A DNA stretch of 64,000 bases from Brassica napus (GCF_020379485.1 NW_026014670.1:1-64000); one strand, 5' to 3'; shown: positions 45,801 to 57,010, counted from the first letter of the stretch. A program made the numbers and translations. Notes: generated from the letters alone by a model not told the origin.

Positions 45801-46551
45801 GACACCTCTTGAGGAGGGGTATAAGGTTTTGCGTGAGGGGGAGGTTGAAGAGAAGCAGTTATTTAAGGATCCTAAGCTATACAGGAAGATGGTTGGCAAG
45901 TTGATCTACTTGACCATCACACGGCCAGATATATGTTTTGCAGTGAACCAAGTGAGTCAGCATATGCAGGCGCCAAAGGTACATCATTGGAAGATGGTTG
46001 ATAGGATACTGAGGTATTTGAGTGGCACGCCTGGTCAAGGAGTTTGGATGGGTTGCAATGGCAGTACGGAAGTGGTTGGGTATTGTGATGCTGATTGGGC
46101 AGGAGATAGAGTGGACAGGAGATCAACTACTGGATATTGTACATTCATTGGAGGGAACTTGGTTACTTGGAAGAGTAAGAAGCAAAAGGTTATCTCTTGT
46201 TCAAGTGCTGAAGCTGAGTATAGAGCCATGTTGAAGCTGACAAACGAGTTGGTGTGGATCAAGGGGATCTTGAAGCATCTAGAGATTGAGCAGAGTACTC
46301 CTATGACTATGCATTGTGATAATCAAGCAGCTATCCACATTGCCTCCAACTCAGTGTTTCATGAGAGAACAAAGCACATAGAGGTGGATTGTCATAAGGT
46401 GAGGCAGATGATTATCTTAGGAGTGATTATGCCATGTTATACAAGGAGTGAAGATCAGCTTGCAGATGTGTTTACCAAGGCAGCGAGATTGAAGACAATG
46501 GAGTCCATACTATCCAGGCTTGGACTCATTGATCTTACTCCCAGGAGCTGA
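42844..46551 (+). CDS. pol: Pol polyprotein of element C (PR-IN-RT-RH), complete
   Basis: An uninterrupted frame of 1235 residues. The first ~130 residues are very basic (Lys/Arg-rich, with GECSYSAYMGE near 75) and probably belong to the Gag C-terminus. Protease VIDSGA-type motif IIDSGATHHMI near 137. WHARLGHPH near 268; integrase HSDVW, RSDNGGEY and QQNGVAERK at about 322-416. An acidic linker follows at about 590-670. RT from about 764, with YVDD at 914-917 (45583-45594). RNase H GYCDADWAG, SSAEAEYRAM and HCDNQAAI at about 1078-1156. The end is LIDLTPRS. All visible catalytic residues are present. Expression would need a +1 shift from gag or separate initiation; the start given is simply the frame opening. 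Confidence 0.95.
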   Translation: MSLLNIHMMCGNKRKPERWKGGTSCKRGRLRKLSKEWLMKRRAWRKDSESEHLSDRMSVILKRIKDVLQQMVIGECSYSAYMGETVGDSADMRGMDTKRADEFVTKKEWDELVKHVYALATTRSLGAPAKASTSKPIIIDSGATHHMISDKRLISEVKAATGSVMIANGTRIPIEGVGNLKLFEKNSTAFYLPQFTSNLISVKKATVDLDCQVVFRPNEVEFQDLKTGRVIGRGDSKHQLYHLQTTEAPSLVESVCLSSTTDRCDNLTWHARLGHPHAKAIELILPSMAFNHLECEACILGKHCRTVFPTSETRYENCFDLVHSDVWTAPCMSRDSHKYFVTFIDEKSKYTWITMIPSKDRVLEAFMNFQAYVTNQYNATVKILRSDNGGEYTSNAFKSHLAKHGIVQQTSCPYTPQQNGVAERKNRHLMEVARSIMFHMNVPKKFWSDAVQTACYLINRVPTRVLKKLSPFEVLNKAKPHIDHLRVFGCLCYVMIPGERRNKLEAKSTKAMFIGYSITQKGYKCYDPATRRVLVSRDVKFIETKGYYEEKNWKDLEDLSQEPRNMAENLRNILERLGVNMSHDKVREPERTTLLDHEGGNESESGVQEQHQGDSGHHDQVVTQEVENFPQVSVDEQGEVHDQEEVSETEPEGHAEVHTEEQVQPLRRSTRIKRDASNWVNTRVYYNAQAVEHPSQAVCSFAEFPEEHHAFMISLDESYVPRTYEEAMLDKEWKESVGAEAGAMIKNDTWYESELPKGKRAVSSRWIFTIKYLANGQIDRKKTRLVARGFTQTYGEDYIDTFAPVAKLHTVRIVLSIATNLEWDLWQMDVKNAFLQGELEDEVYMLPPPGLEHLVKPGNVLRLKKAIYGLKQSPRAWYRKLSTTLNGRGFRKSELDHTLFTLVTPSGIIVILVYVDDLIITGSDKAGIKATKEFLKSVFDIKDLGEMKYFLGIEICRSKEGLFMSQRKYTMDMLKETDVLGGKVAKTPLEEGYKVLREGEVEEKQLFKDPKLYRKMVGKLIYLTITRPDICFAVNQVSQHMQAPKVHHWKMVDRILRYLSGTPGQGVWMGCNGSTEVVGYCDADWAGDRVDRRSTTGYCTFIGGNLVTWKSKKQKVISCSSAEAEYRAMLKLTNELVWIKGILKHLEIEQSTPMTMHCDNQAAIHIASNSVFHERTKHIEVDCHKVRQMIILGVIMPCYTRSEDQLADVFTKAARLKTMESILSRLGLIDLTPRS

Positions 46552-46570
46552 GCCCCTTAACCATGGAGTC

Positions 46571-46693
46571 TCCACTCTTTTTCCCTCATCAAAGTTTTAT
46601 CCCAATGGGTTTTCTTTGGTGAGGTTTTTAATGAGGGAGGTCTTCATGGTTTCCAAGCTTGACTTGTTCCACATGGTCAAGCTTGAGGGGGAG
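46571..46693 (+). other. Conserved 3' module and PPT of element C
   Basis: CCTCATCAAAG, TCCCAATGGG and CTTTGGTGAGG blocks, then CAAGCTTGAC (46654-46663) and GTCAAGCTTG (46676-46685), then PPT GAGGGGGAG (46685-46693). Confidence 0.8.
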
Positions 46694-47153
46694 TGTTGAG
46701 ATGAGGTGATGAGGAGTGGATACATTGATAGAGGAAGAGTATTGGGGTGGTCAGTAAGTTTGGGATTTACCACAGTAACTTTAAAGTTACTGTGGTAACT
46801 AAGTGAAAGGAAGAGAAGTTACCAGGATGGGTTAAATTGGAGTCTAACTGATGTTAATCCTCTCTTATCTTAAGAAGGACGTGGGAAGAGGATAAGGAAG
46901 GGATAAGGGCTTACTTTGACAGCCTGTATGATGCTGGAAAGGAGTTCCAGCCTGTCCATTGACTCCACATGCTTATACATTTCGAAAACCCTTGTTGCTC
47001 TCTCTATTAATACTTGTAAACCTCATCAGATATTAATTAATGGAGTTTTGAGTCTCTCTCTCTCTATTCTTTAAAATCTCTTAATCTCTTTAATATCTTG
47101 ATCTGATTATCTCTGATTGTTTGAATCATACTCTTAAAACACAAAAGTGTTTA
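46694..47153 (+). repeat. 3' LTR of element C
   Basis: 460 bp; identical to the 5' LTR by eye except for four indels, including loss of a 20-bp AGGATGCTTTTCAAAAGGAG-like segment. Palindrome at 46767-46798. Confidence 0.95.
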
Positions 47154-47186
47154 GTTTGAATCATTCTCTAAACACAAAAGTGTTCA
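47154..47186 (+). repeat. 3' LTR of element A, last 33 bp
   Basis: Begins with the duplicated GTTTG and ends TGTTCA before satellite CTTAC, completing the LTR interrupted at 41758. Confidence 0.94.
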
Positions 47187-50100
47187 CTTACAAAGTGATT
47201 CATCCTGTTTTGATTAGAACGACGAAGAAGCTGTGCTATTCCCAAACTGGGAAACTGGAATCACCTGATTTGAAAGTGGATAACATCTTCATGCCAACTC
47301 CTATGAGATTTATTCAACTCCTGGTGATTCTCCACCACTTTATGTATCCAAATCAAGCTTCTTACAAGTGTCATCCTGTTTTGATTAGAACGACGAAGAA
47401 GCTGTGCTATTCCCAAACTAGGAAACTGGAATCACCTGATTTGAAAGTGGGATAACTTCTTCATCCCAACTCCTATGAGATTTATTATACTTCCTGGTGA
47501 TTCTCCACCACTTTTTGCATCCAAATCAAGCTCCTTACAAAGTGATTCATCCTGTTTTGATTAGAACGACGAAGAAGCTGTGCTATTCCCAAACTGGGAA
47601 ACTGGAATCACCTGATTTGAAAGTGGGATATCTTCTTCATCCCAACTCCTATGAGATTTATTCAACTTCCTGGTGATTCTCCACCTCTTTATGCATCCAA
47701 ATCAAGCTTCTTACAAAGTGATTCATCCTGTTTTGATTAGAACGACGAAGAAGCAGTGCTATTCCCAAACTGGGAAACTGGAATCACGTTATTTGAAAGT
47801 GGGATAACTTCTTCATGCCAACTCCTATGGGTTTATTAAACTTCCTGGTGATTCACCACCACTTTATGTATCCAAATCAAGCTTTTCACAAAGTGATTCA
47901 TCATGGTTTGATTGGAACGATGAAGAAGCTGTGCTATTCCCAAACTGGGAAACTGGAATCACCTGATTTGAAAGTGGGATAACTTCTTCTTGCCAACTCC
48001 TATGAGATTTATTCAACTTCCTGGTGATTCTCCACCACTTTATGTATCCAAATCAAGCTTCTTACAAAGTGATTCATCCTGGTTTGATTAGAACGACGAA
48101 GAAGCTGTGCTATTCCCAAACTAGGAAACTGGAATCACCTGATTTGAAAGTGGGATAACTTCTTCATCCCAACTCCTATGAGATTTATTCAACTTCCTGG
48201 TGATTCTCCACCACTTTATGTATCTAAATCAAGCTTCTTACATTTGATTCATCCTGGTTTGATTGGAACGACGAACAAGCTGTGCTATTCCCAACTGGGA
48301 AACTGGAATCACGTTATTTGAAAGTGGGATAACTTCTTCATGCCAACTCCTATGGGTTTATTAAACTTCCTGGTGATTCTCCACCACTTTATGTATCCAA
48401 ATCAAGCTTTTCACAAAGTGATTCATCATGGTTTGATTGGAACGATGAAGAAGCTGTGCTATTCCCAAACTGGGAAACTGGAATCACCTGATTTGAAAGT
48501 GGGATAACTTCTTCTTGCCAACTCCTATGAGATTTATTCAAATTCCTGGTGATTCTCCACCACTTTATGTATCCAAATCAAGCTTCTCACAAAGTGATTC
48601 ATCCTGGTTTGATTGGAACGACGAAGAAGCTGTGCTATTCCCAAACTGGAAACTGGAATCACCTGATTTGAAAGTGGGATAACTTCTTCATCCCAACTCC
48701 TATGAGATTTATTCAACTTCCTGGTGATTCTCCACCACTTTATGTATCCAAATCAAGCTTCTTACAATGTGATTCATCCTGGTTTGATTGGAACGACGAA
48801 GAAGCTGTGCTATTCCCAAACTGGGAAACTGGAATCACGTGATTTGAAAGTGGGATAACTTCTTCTTCATGCAACTCCTATGGGTTTATTAAACTTCCTG
48901 GTGATTCTCCACCACTTTATGTATCCAAATCAAGCTTTTCACAAAGTGATTCATCATGGTTTGATTGGAACGATGAAGAAGCTGTGCTATTCCCAAACTG
49001 GGAAACTGGAATCACCTGATTTGAAAGTGGGATAACTTCTTCTTGCCAACTCCTATGAGATTTATTCAACTTCCTGGTGATTCTCCACCACTTTATGTAT
49101 CCAAATCAAGCTTCTCACAAAGTGATTCATCCTGGTTTGATTGGAACGACGAACAAGCTGTGCTATTCCCAAACTGGGAAACTGGAATCACGTGATTTGA
49201 AAGTGGGATAACTTCTTCATCCCAACTCCTATGGGTTTATTAAACTTCCTGGTGATTCTCCACCACTTTATGTATCCAAATCAAGCTTTTCAAAAAGTGA
49301 TTCATCCTGGTTTGATTGGAACGACGAAGAAGCTGTGCTATTCCCAAACTGGGAAACTGGAATCACCTGATTTGAAAGTGGGATAACTTCTTCTTGCCAA
49401 CTCCTATGAGATTTATTCAACTTCCTGGTGATTCTCCACCACTTTATGTATCCAAATCAAGCTTCTCACAAAGTGATTCATCCTGGTTTGATTGGAACGA
49501 CGAAGAAGCTGTGCTATTCCCAAACTGGGAAACTGGAATCACCTGATTTGAAAGTGGGATAACTTCTTCATCCCAACTCCTATGAGATTTATTCAACTTC
49601 CTGGTGATTCTCCACCACTTTATGTATCCAAATCAAGCTTCTTACAATTTGATTCATCCTGGTTTGATTGGAACGACGAAGAAGCTGTGCTATTCCCAAA
49701 CTGGGAAACTGGAATCACCTGATTTGAAAGTGGGATAACTTCTTCATGCCAACTCCTATGAGTTTATTAAACTTCCTGGTGATTCTCCACCACTTTATGT
49801 ATCCAAATCAAGCTTTCACAAAGTGATTCATCCTGGTTTGATTGGAACGACGAAGAAGCTGTGCTATTCCCAAACTGGGAAACTGGAATCACCTGATTTG
49901 AAAGTGGGATAACTTCTTCTTGCCAACTCCTATGAGATTTATTCAACTTCCTGGTGATTCTCCACCACTTATGTATCCAAATCAAGCTTCTTACAATGTG
50001 ATTCATCCTGGTTTGATTGGAACGACGAAGAAGCTGTGCTATTCCCAAACTGGGAAACTGGAATCACGTTATTTGAAAGTGGGATAACTTCTTCATCCCA

Positions 50101-53100
50101 ACTCCTATGAGATTTATTCAACTTCCTGGTGATTCTCCACCACTTTTTGTATCCAAATCAAGTCCTTACAAAGTGATTCATCCTGGTTTGATTAGAACGA
50201 CGAAGAAGCTGTGCTATTCCCAAACTGGAAACTGGAATCACCTGATTTGAAAGTGGTATAACTTCTTCATCCCAACTCCTATGAGATTTATTCAACTTCC
50301 TGGTGATTCTCCACCTCTTTATGTATCCAAATCAAGCTTCTTACAAAGTGATTCATCCTGTTTGATTGGAACGACGAAGAAGCTGTGCTATTCCCAAACT
50401 GGGAAACTGGAATCACTGATTTGAAAGTGGGATAACTTCTTCATGCCAACTCCTATGATTTATTCAACTTCCTGGTGATTCTCCACCACTTTATGTATCC
50501 AAATCAAGCTTTCACAAAGTGATTCATCATGGTTTGATTGGAACGATGAAGAAGCTGTGCTATTCCCAAACTGGGAAACTGGAATCACCTGATTTGAAAG
50601 TGGGATAACTTCTTCTTGCCAACTCCTATGAGATTTATTCAACTTCCTGGTGATTCTCCACCACTTTATGTATCCAAATCAAGCTTCTTACAAAGTGATT
50701 CATCCTGGTTTGATTGGAACGACGAAGAAGCTGTGCTATTCCCAAACTAGGAAACTGGAATCACCTGATTTGAAAGTGGGATAACTTCTTCATCCCAACT
50801 CCTATGAGATTTATTCAACTTCCTGTGATTCTCCACCACTTTATGTATCCAAATCAAGCTTCTTACAATTTGATTCATCCTGGTTTGATTGGAACGACGA
50901 ACAAGCTGTGCTATTCCCAAACTGGGAAACTGGAATCACCTGATTTGAAAGTGGGATAACTTCTTCATGCCAACTCCTATGGGATTTATTAAACTTCCTG
51001 GTGATTCTCCACCACTTTATGTATCCAAATCAAGCTTTTCACAAAGTGATTCATCATGGTTTGATTGGAACGACGAAGAAGCTGTGCTATTCCCAAACTG
51101 GGAAACTGGAATCACCTGATTTGAAAGTGGGATAACTTCTTCTTGCCAACTCCTATGAGATTTATTCAAATTCCTGGTGATTCTCCACCACTTTATGTAT
51201 CCAAATCAAGCTTCTCACAAAGTGATTCATCCTGGTTTGATTGGAACGACGAAGAAGCTGTGCTATTCCCAAACTAGGAAACTGGAATCACCTGATTTGA
51301 AAGTGGGATAACTTCTTCATCCCAACTCCTATGAGATTTATTCAACTTCCGGGTGATTCTCCACCACTTTATGTATCTAAATCAAGCTTCTTACGATTTG
51401 ATTCATCCTGGTTTGATTGGAACGACGAACAAGCTGTGCTATTCCCAAACTGGGAAACTGGAATCACGTTATTTGAAAGTGGGATAACTTCTTCATGCCA
51501 ACTCCTATGGGTTTATTAAACTTCCTGGTGATTCTCCACCACTTTATGTATCCAAATCAAGCTTTTCACAAAGTGATTCATCATGGTTTGATTGGAACGA
51601 TGAAGAAGCTGTGCTATTCCCAAACTGGGAAACTGGAATCACCTGATTTGAAAGTGGGATAACTTCTTCTTGCCAACTCCTATGAGATTTATTCAACTTC
51701 CTGGTGATTCTCCACCTTTATGTATCCAAATCAAGCTTCTCACACAAAGTGATTCATCCTGGTTTGATTGGAACGACGACAAGCTGTGCTATTCCCAAAC
51801 TGGGAAACTGGAATCACGTTATTTGAAAGTGGGATAACTTCTTCATCCCAACTCCTATGGGTTTATTAAACTTCCTGGTGATTCTCCACCACTTTATGTA
51901 TCCAAATCAAGCTTTTCAAAAAGTGATTCATCATGGTTTGATTGGAACGATGAAGAAGCTGTGCTATTCCCAAACTGGGAAACAAGAATCACCTGATTTG
52001 AAAGTGGGATAACTTCTTCTTGCCAACTCATATGAGATTTATTCAACTTCCTGGTGATTCTCCACCACTTTATGTATCCAAATCAAGCTTCTCACAAAGT
52101 GATTCATCCTGGTTTGATTGGAACGACGAAGAAGCTGTGCTATTCCCAAACTGGGAAACTGGAATCACCTGATTTGAAAGTGGGATAACTTCTTCATCCC
52201 AACTCCTATGAGATTTATTCAACTTCCTGGTGATTCTCCACCACTTTATGTATCCAAATCAAGCTTCTTACAATTTGATTCATCCTGGTTTGATTGGAAC
52301 GACGAACAAGCTGTGCTATTCCCAAACTGGGAAACTGGAATCACGTGATTTGAAAGTGGGATAACTTCTTCATGCCAACTCCTATGGTTTATTAAACTTC
52401 CTGGTGATTCTCCACCACTTTATGTATCCAAGTCAAGCTTTTCACAAAGTGATTCATCATGGTTTGATTGGAACGATGAAGAAGCTGTGCTATTCCCAAA
52501 CTGGGAAACTGGAATCACCTGATTTGAAAGTGGGATAACTTCTTCTTGCCAACTCCTATGAGATTTATTCAACTTCCTGGTGATTCTCCACCACTTAATG
52601 TATCAAAATCAAGCTTCTTACAAAGTGATTCATCCTGGTTTGATTGGAACGACGAACAAGCTGTGCTATTCCCAAACTGGGAAACTGGAATCACGTTATT
52701 TGAAAGTGGGATAACTTCTTCATCCCAACTCCTATGGGTTTATAAAACTTCCTGGTGATTCTCCACCACTTTATGTATCCAAATCAAGCTTTTCACAAAG
52801 TGATTCATCATGGTTTGATTGGAACGATGAAGAAGCTGTGCTATTCCCATACTGGGAAACTGGAATCACCTGATTTGAAAGTGGGATAACTTCTTCATGC
52901 CAACTCCTATGAAATTTATTCAACTTCCTGGTGATTCTCCACCACTTTATGTATCCAAATCAAGCTTCTCACAAAGTGATTCATCCTGGTTTGATTGGAA
53001 CGACGAACAAGCTGTGCTATTCCCAAACTGGGAAACTGGAATCACGTTATTTGAAAGTGGGATAACTTCTTCATCCCAACTCCTATGGGTTTATTAAACT

Positions 53101-55292
53101 TCCTGGGGATTGTCCACCACTTTATGTATCCAAATCAAGCTTTTCAAAAAGTGATTCATCATGGTTTGATTGGAACGATGAAGAAGCTGTGCTATTCCCA
53201 AACTGGGAAACAAGAATCACCTGATTTGAAAGTTGGATAACTTCTTCTTGCCAACTCATATGAGATTTATTCAACTTCCTGGTGATTCTCCACCACTTTA
53301 TGTATCCAAATCAAGCTTCTCACAAAGTGATTCATCCTGGTTTGATTGGAACGACGAAGAAGCTGTGCTATTCCCAAACTGGGAAACTGGAATCACCTGA
53401 TTTGAAAGTGGGATAACTTCTTCATCCCAACTCCTATGAGATTTATTCAACTTCCTGGTGATTCTCCACCACTTTATGTATCCAAATCAATCTTCTTACA
53501 AAGTGATTCATCCTGTTTTGATTAGAACGACGAAGAAGCTGTGCTATTCCCAAACTTGGAAACTGGAATCACCTGATTTGAAAGTCGGATAACTTCTTCA
53601 TCCCAACTCCTATGAGATTTATTCAACTTCCTGGTGATTCTCCACCACTTTATGTATCCAAATCAATCTTCTTACAAAGTGATTCATCCTGGTTTGATTA
53701 GAACAACGAATAAGTTGTGCTATTCCCAAACTGGGAAACTGGAATCACCTGATTTGAAAGTGGGATAACTTCTTCATGCCAACTCCTATGAGATTTATTC
53801 AACTTCCTGGTGATTCTCCACCACTTTATGTATCCAAATCAAGCTTCTCACAAAGTGATTCATCCTGTTTTGATTAGAACGACGAAGAAGCTGTGCTATT
53901 CCCAAACTAGGAAACTGGAATCACCTGATTTGAAAGTGGGATAACTTCTTCATCCCAACTCCTATGAGATTTATTCAACTTCCTGGTGATTCTCCACCAC
54001 TTTATGTATCTAAATCAAGCTTCTTACAATTTGATTCATCCTGGTTTGATTGGAACGACGAACAAGCTGTGCTATTCCCAAACTGGGAAACTGGAATCAC
54101 GTTATTTGAAAGTGGGATAACTTCTTCATGCCAACTCCTATGGGTTTATTAAACTTCCTGGTGATTCTCCACCACTTTATGTATCCAAATTAAGCTTTTC
54201 ACAAAGTGATTCATCATGGTTTGATTGGAACGATGAAGAAGCTGTGCTATTCCCAAACTGGGAAACTGGAATCACCTGATTTGAAAGTGGGATAACTTCT
54301 TCTTGCCAACTCCTATGAGATTTATTCAAATTCCTGGTGATTCTCCACCACTTTATGTATCCAAATCAAGCTTCTCACAAAGTTATTCATCCTGGTTTGA
54401 TTGGAACGACGAAGAAGCTGTGCTATTCCCAAACTTGAAAGCTGGAATCACCGGATTTGAAAGTGGGATAACTTCTTTGTGCCAACTCCTATGAGATTTA
54501 TTCAACTTCCTGGTGATTCTCCACCACTTTATGTATCTAAATCAATCTTCTTACAAAGTGATTCATCCTGGTTTGATTGGAACGACGAACAAGCAGTGCT
54601 ATTCCCAAACTGAGAAACTGGAATCACGTTATTTGAAAGTGGGATAACTTCTTCATGCCAACTCCTATGGTTTATTAAACTTCCTGGTGATTCTCCACCA
54701 CTTTATGAATCCAAATCAAGCTTTTCACAAAGTGATTCATCATGGTTTGATTGGAACGATGAAGAAGCTGTGCTATTCCCAAACTGGGAAACTGGAATCA
54801 CCTGATTTGAAAGTGGGATAACTTCTTCTTGCCAACTCCTATGAGATTTGTTCAACTTCCTGGTGATTCTCCACCACTTTATGTATCCAAATCAAGCTTC
54901 TCACAAAGTGATTCATCCTGGTTTGATTGGAACGACGAACAAGCTGTGCTATTCCCAAACTGGGAAACTGGAATCACGTTATTTGAAAGTGGGATAACTT
55001 CTTCATCCCAACTCCTATGGGTTTATTAAACTTCCTGGGGATTCTCCACCACTTTATGTATCCAAATCAAGCTTTTCAAAAAGTGATTCATCATGGTTTG
55101 ATTGGAACGATGAAGAAGCTGTGCTATTCCCAAACTGGGAAACAAATCAATCCCTGATTTGAAAGTTGGATAACTTCTTCTTGCCAACTCATATGAGATT
55201 TATTCAACTTCCTGGTGATTCTCCACCACTTTATGTATCCAAATCAAGCTTCTCACAAAGTGATTCATCCTGGTTTGATTGGAACGACGAAG
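47187..55292 (+). repeat. 176-bp satellite array, right block, diverged with higher-order structure
   Basis: About 46 monomers in the same orientation as the left block. Recurrent monomer subtypes are: (i) TTTCACAAAG/CATCATGG/GAACGATGAAG with CTTCTTGCC; (ii) CTCACAAAG/CATCCTGG with CATCCC; (iii) CTTACAATTTG/GACGAACAAG/CACGTTATTTG with GGGTTTATTAAAC. They recur in the order i-ii-iii at about 528 bp, with some 352-bp dimer stretches. Single-base indels are common. The first kilobase has the same TTATTATACTTCC and GTTTTGATTAGAACG variants as the end of the left array, so the two blocks were probably contiguous before the insertions. Confidence 0.96.
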
Positions 55293-55813
55293 TTTGGAAT
55301 GAGATAATGTGAAGCAAAGAGAAGGAAAGCTTGGGAGTGATCAGACCGTACAAGGCCGTACCGGCCGTACCATCCGTATGGTCCGGATCAATCCACCACT
55401 CGACCAAGAGGAGAAGTTACCGCGTGAAAGAAGTAAACGGCCAAAGGAGTTTTACCTTAGGGGAGATGACCGTTTGGATGGATAGAGTGACTGAGCCTTA
55501 TCCACACAGGCTGGAACAGGCTGTAAAGGCAAAAGGAACCTGGTCCAAGATGCCAAAAACGTGTGACAGCTCCCATTGGATCAAGTTTGAATTAAAGCAA
55601 CCTTATCCTTGACCTCACATGCTTAGTCTCTCTGAAACCCTTGTATCTGATCCTATATATTGTAAACTCTGTCTTGATTAATAAAAAACACGAGTTTATG
55701 AGTATCTCTCTCTAGTTCATCATGATAATCTCATACACTTTCTCTTAAACACTCTAATCTCTCTTGAATCTCTCTTAGACTTCTCAATACCTTTCTTATT
55801 CTCTAAAATCATA
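55293..55813 (+). repeat. 5' LTR of element D, 5'-truncated
   Basis: Starts inside the LTR (TTTGGAATGAG) directly after satellite GACGAAG, without the expected TGTTG, and ends ATCATA before the primer site. CCGTAC cluster at 55346-55385; TATATAT near 55654. Confidence 0.85.
55346..55385. promoter_or_regulatory. CCGTAC cluster in D LTR
   Basis: Three CCGTAC motifs and a CCGTATGG variant in 40 bp, in the same relative place as in the element 1 5' LTR. Confidence 0.45.
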
Positions 55814-55832
55814 TGGTATCAGAGCCAGGTAG
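55814..55832 (+). other. Primer binding site of element D
   Basis: TGGTATCAGAGCCAGGTAG after the LTR end; the 3' edge differs slightly from the other copies. Confidence 0.88.
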
Positions 55833-55916
55833 GCTGTGGTATTGAGATCTTGTGTTCTTCAGCTTCAGATAAACGTTCTTTCTGTGAGATTCTAAACAAA
55901 GTTCAAGCAAATCAAG

Positions 55917-56991
55917 ATGGGAGGAAACAAGGTTATTTCGGTTCCGATTTCACTCAAGGGTGGGGGAAACTACCTGTTGTGGTCTAGGCTTGTGAAGACA
56001 GCCATTGGGAGGCTAGGGTTATGGGATCACATCACAGATGGAGCCCCAGCACCAGTGGCCAGTGAGGAAGAAGGTGGAAGAGAGCTCGCGGTTGCTGATG
56101 GAAAGAAGTGGATTCAAGATGACTTGATGGTACTATCTGTGCTGCAAGGATCACTTGAAGAACATCTCTTGGAAGCCTACAGCTACTGCGAGACTCCAAA
56201 ACACCTGTGGGAGGTACTCCAAAAGACTTTTGGGAACGTTACCAATCTGAGCCGTGTGTATGAGATCAAGAAAGCTATCAACACACTGGTACAAGATGGA
56301 GAGGAGTTCACCAAGCATTTGGGCAAGTATAGATCCTTGTGGTCTGAGCTTGAATCGTTGAGGCCAAGCACTAATGATCAAAGAGCTACTCACGGAGAGG
56401 AGGGAGCAGGATCAGGTGTTTGGTTTGCTGTTGACGTTGGATCCTCCATTCAACGATGTGATCAAGCACATGTTGAGGATGCCAAATCTCCCATCTATGG
56501 AGGAAGTGTGTGCGCAACTTCAGAAGGAGGAAGGGTCACTTGGTCTCTTTGGGAGCAAGGGAGACTTAGCTCTAGCCAACAAGGCTGAGGAAGGAGCACA
56601 AGCTAACCGTGCAGCATACAAGACTGATGAGAGGAAGTATGGTGATGAGAGGAGGTTTGGAGGCAATTGTGATCACTGCAAGGAGTTGGGACACAAGAGG
56701 AGCCAATGCTGGATCCTTCACCCCCATCTCAAGCCGGCCAAATTCAACAAAGACCGAGAAGCCAGAGCTAACCTGTCTACTGAAGCAAGTGAGTCCGGTC
56801 CATCAGGAGCAGGCTCAAGTGCACAAGTGGGTGAAAGCGCAGGAAAGGCAATGGCAACTCACTACACGCCGGCCGCAAAGAGTTTGGAGCATGAAGTGAT
56901 TCGCAAATCTGACATTGATGCCCTCATCAAGCTCTTAAGGAGTCTGGTACATTCGGAAACACTCTTGGTTATTCTTACACTGCTCATATGA
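55917..56991 (+). pseudogene. gag: gag of element D (frameshifted, zinc knuckle intact)
   Basis: The first frame (55917 to about 56385) begins with NYLLWSRLVKTAIG and runs through LWEVLQKTFGNVTNLSRVYE and FTKHLGKYRSLWSELESLR. A frame break near 56380 moves the reading to 56374-56991, which continues ERREQDQVFGLLLTLDPPFN and the knuckle C-x2-C-x4-H-x4-C (56668-56709, last Cys codon TGC). A further break near 56940 ends the frame before the protease. Homologous to element 1 Gag throughout, so the two breaks are decay and not domain boundaries. Confidence 0.9.
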
Positions 56992-57010
56992 TGCCTAGGA
57001 TGAGAATAGG

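Larger units (their letters stand above)
41759..47153 (+). mobile_element. Element C: young copia retrotransposon inserted in A's 3' LTR
   Basis: 5395 bp flanked by target duplication GTTTG (41754-41758 and 47154-47158). The 484- and 460-bp LTRs show, by eye, no substitutions and only four indels (1, 2, 1 and 20 bp), so it is the youngest complete element here. It has a primer site, gag, a long uninterrupted pol, the 3' module and a PPT. Gag and Pol lie in different frames with a 38-nt overlap. Confidence 0.96.
29774..47186 (+). mobile_element. Element A: outer copia retrotransposon, host of two nested insertions
   Basis: Flanked by the 5-bp duplication CTTAC (29769-29773 and 47187-47191) in satellite DNA. 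It has a 509-bp 5' LTR, primer site, degraded gag and pol, the 3' module, PPT and a 3' LTR split by element C. Removing B (34349-40693) and C (41759-47153) with one copy of each target duplication restores a contiguous RNase H region and a contiguous LTR. The insertion order is therefore A first, then B and C. The two LTRs are very similar apart from a 22-bp tandem duplication in the 5' copy. Confidence 0.95.
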
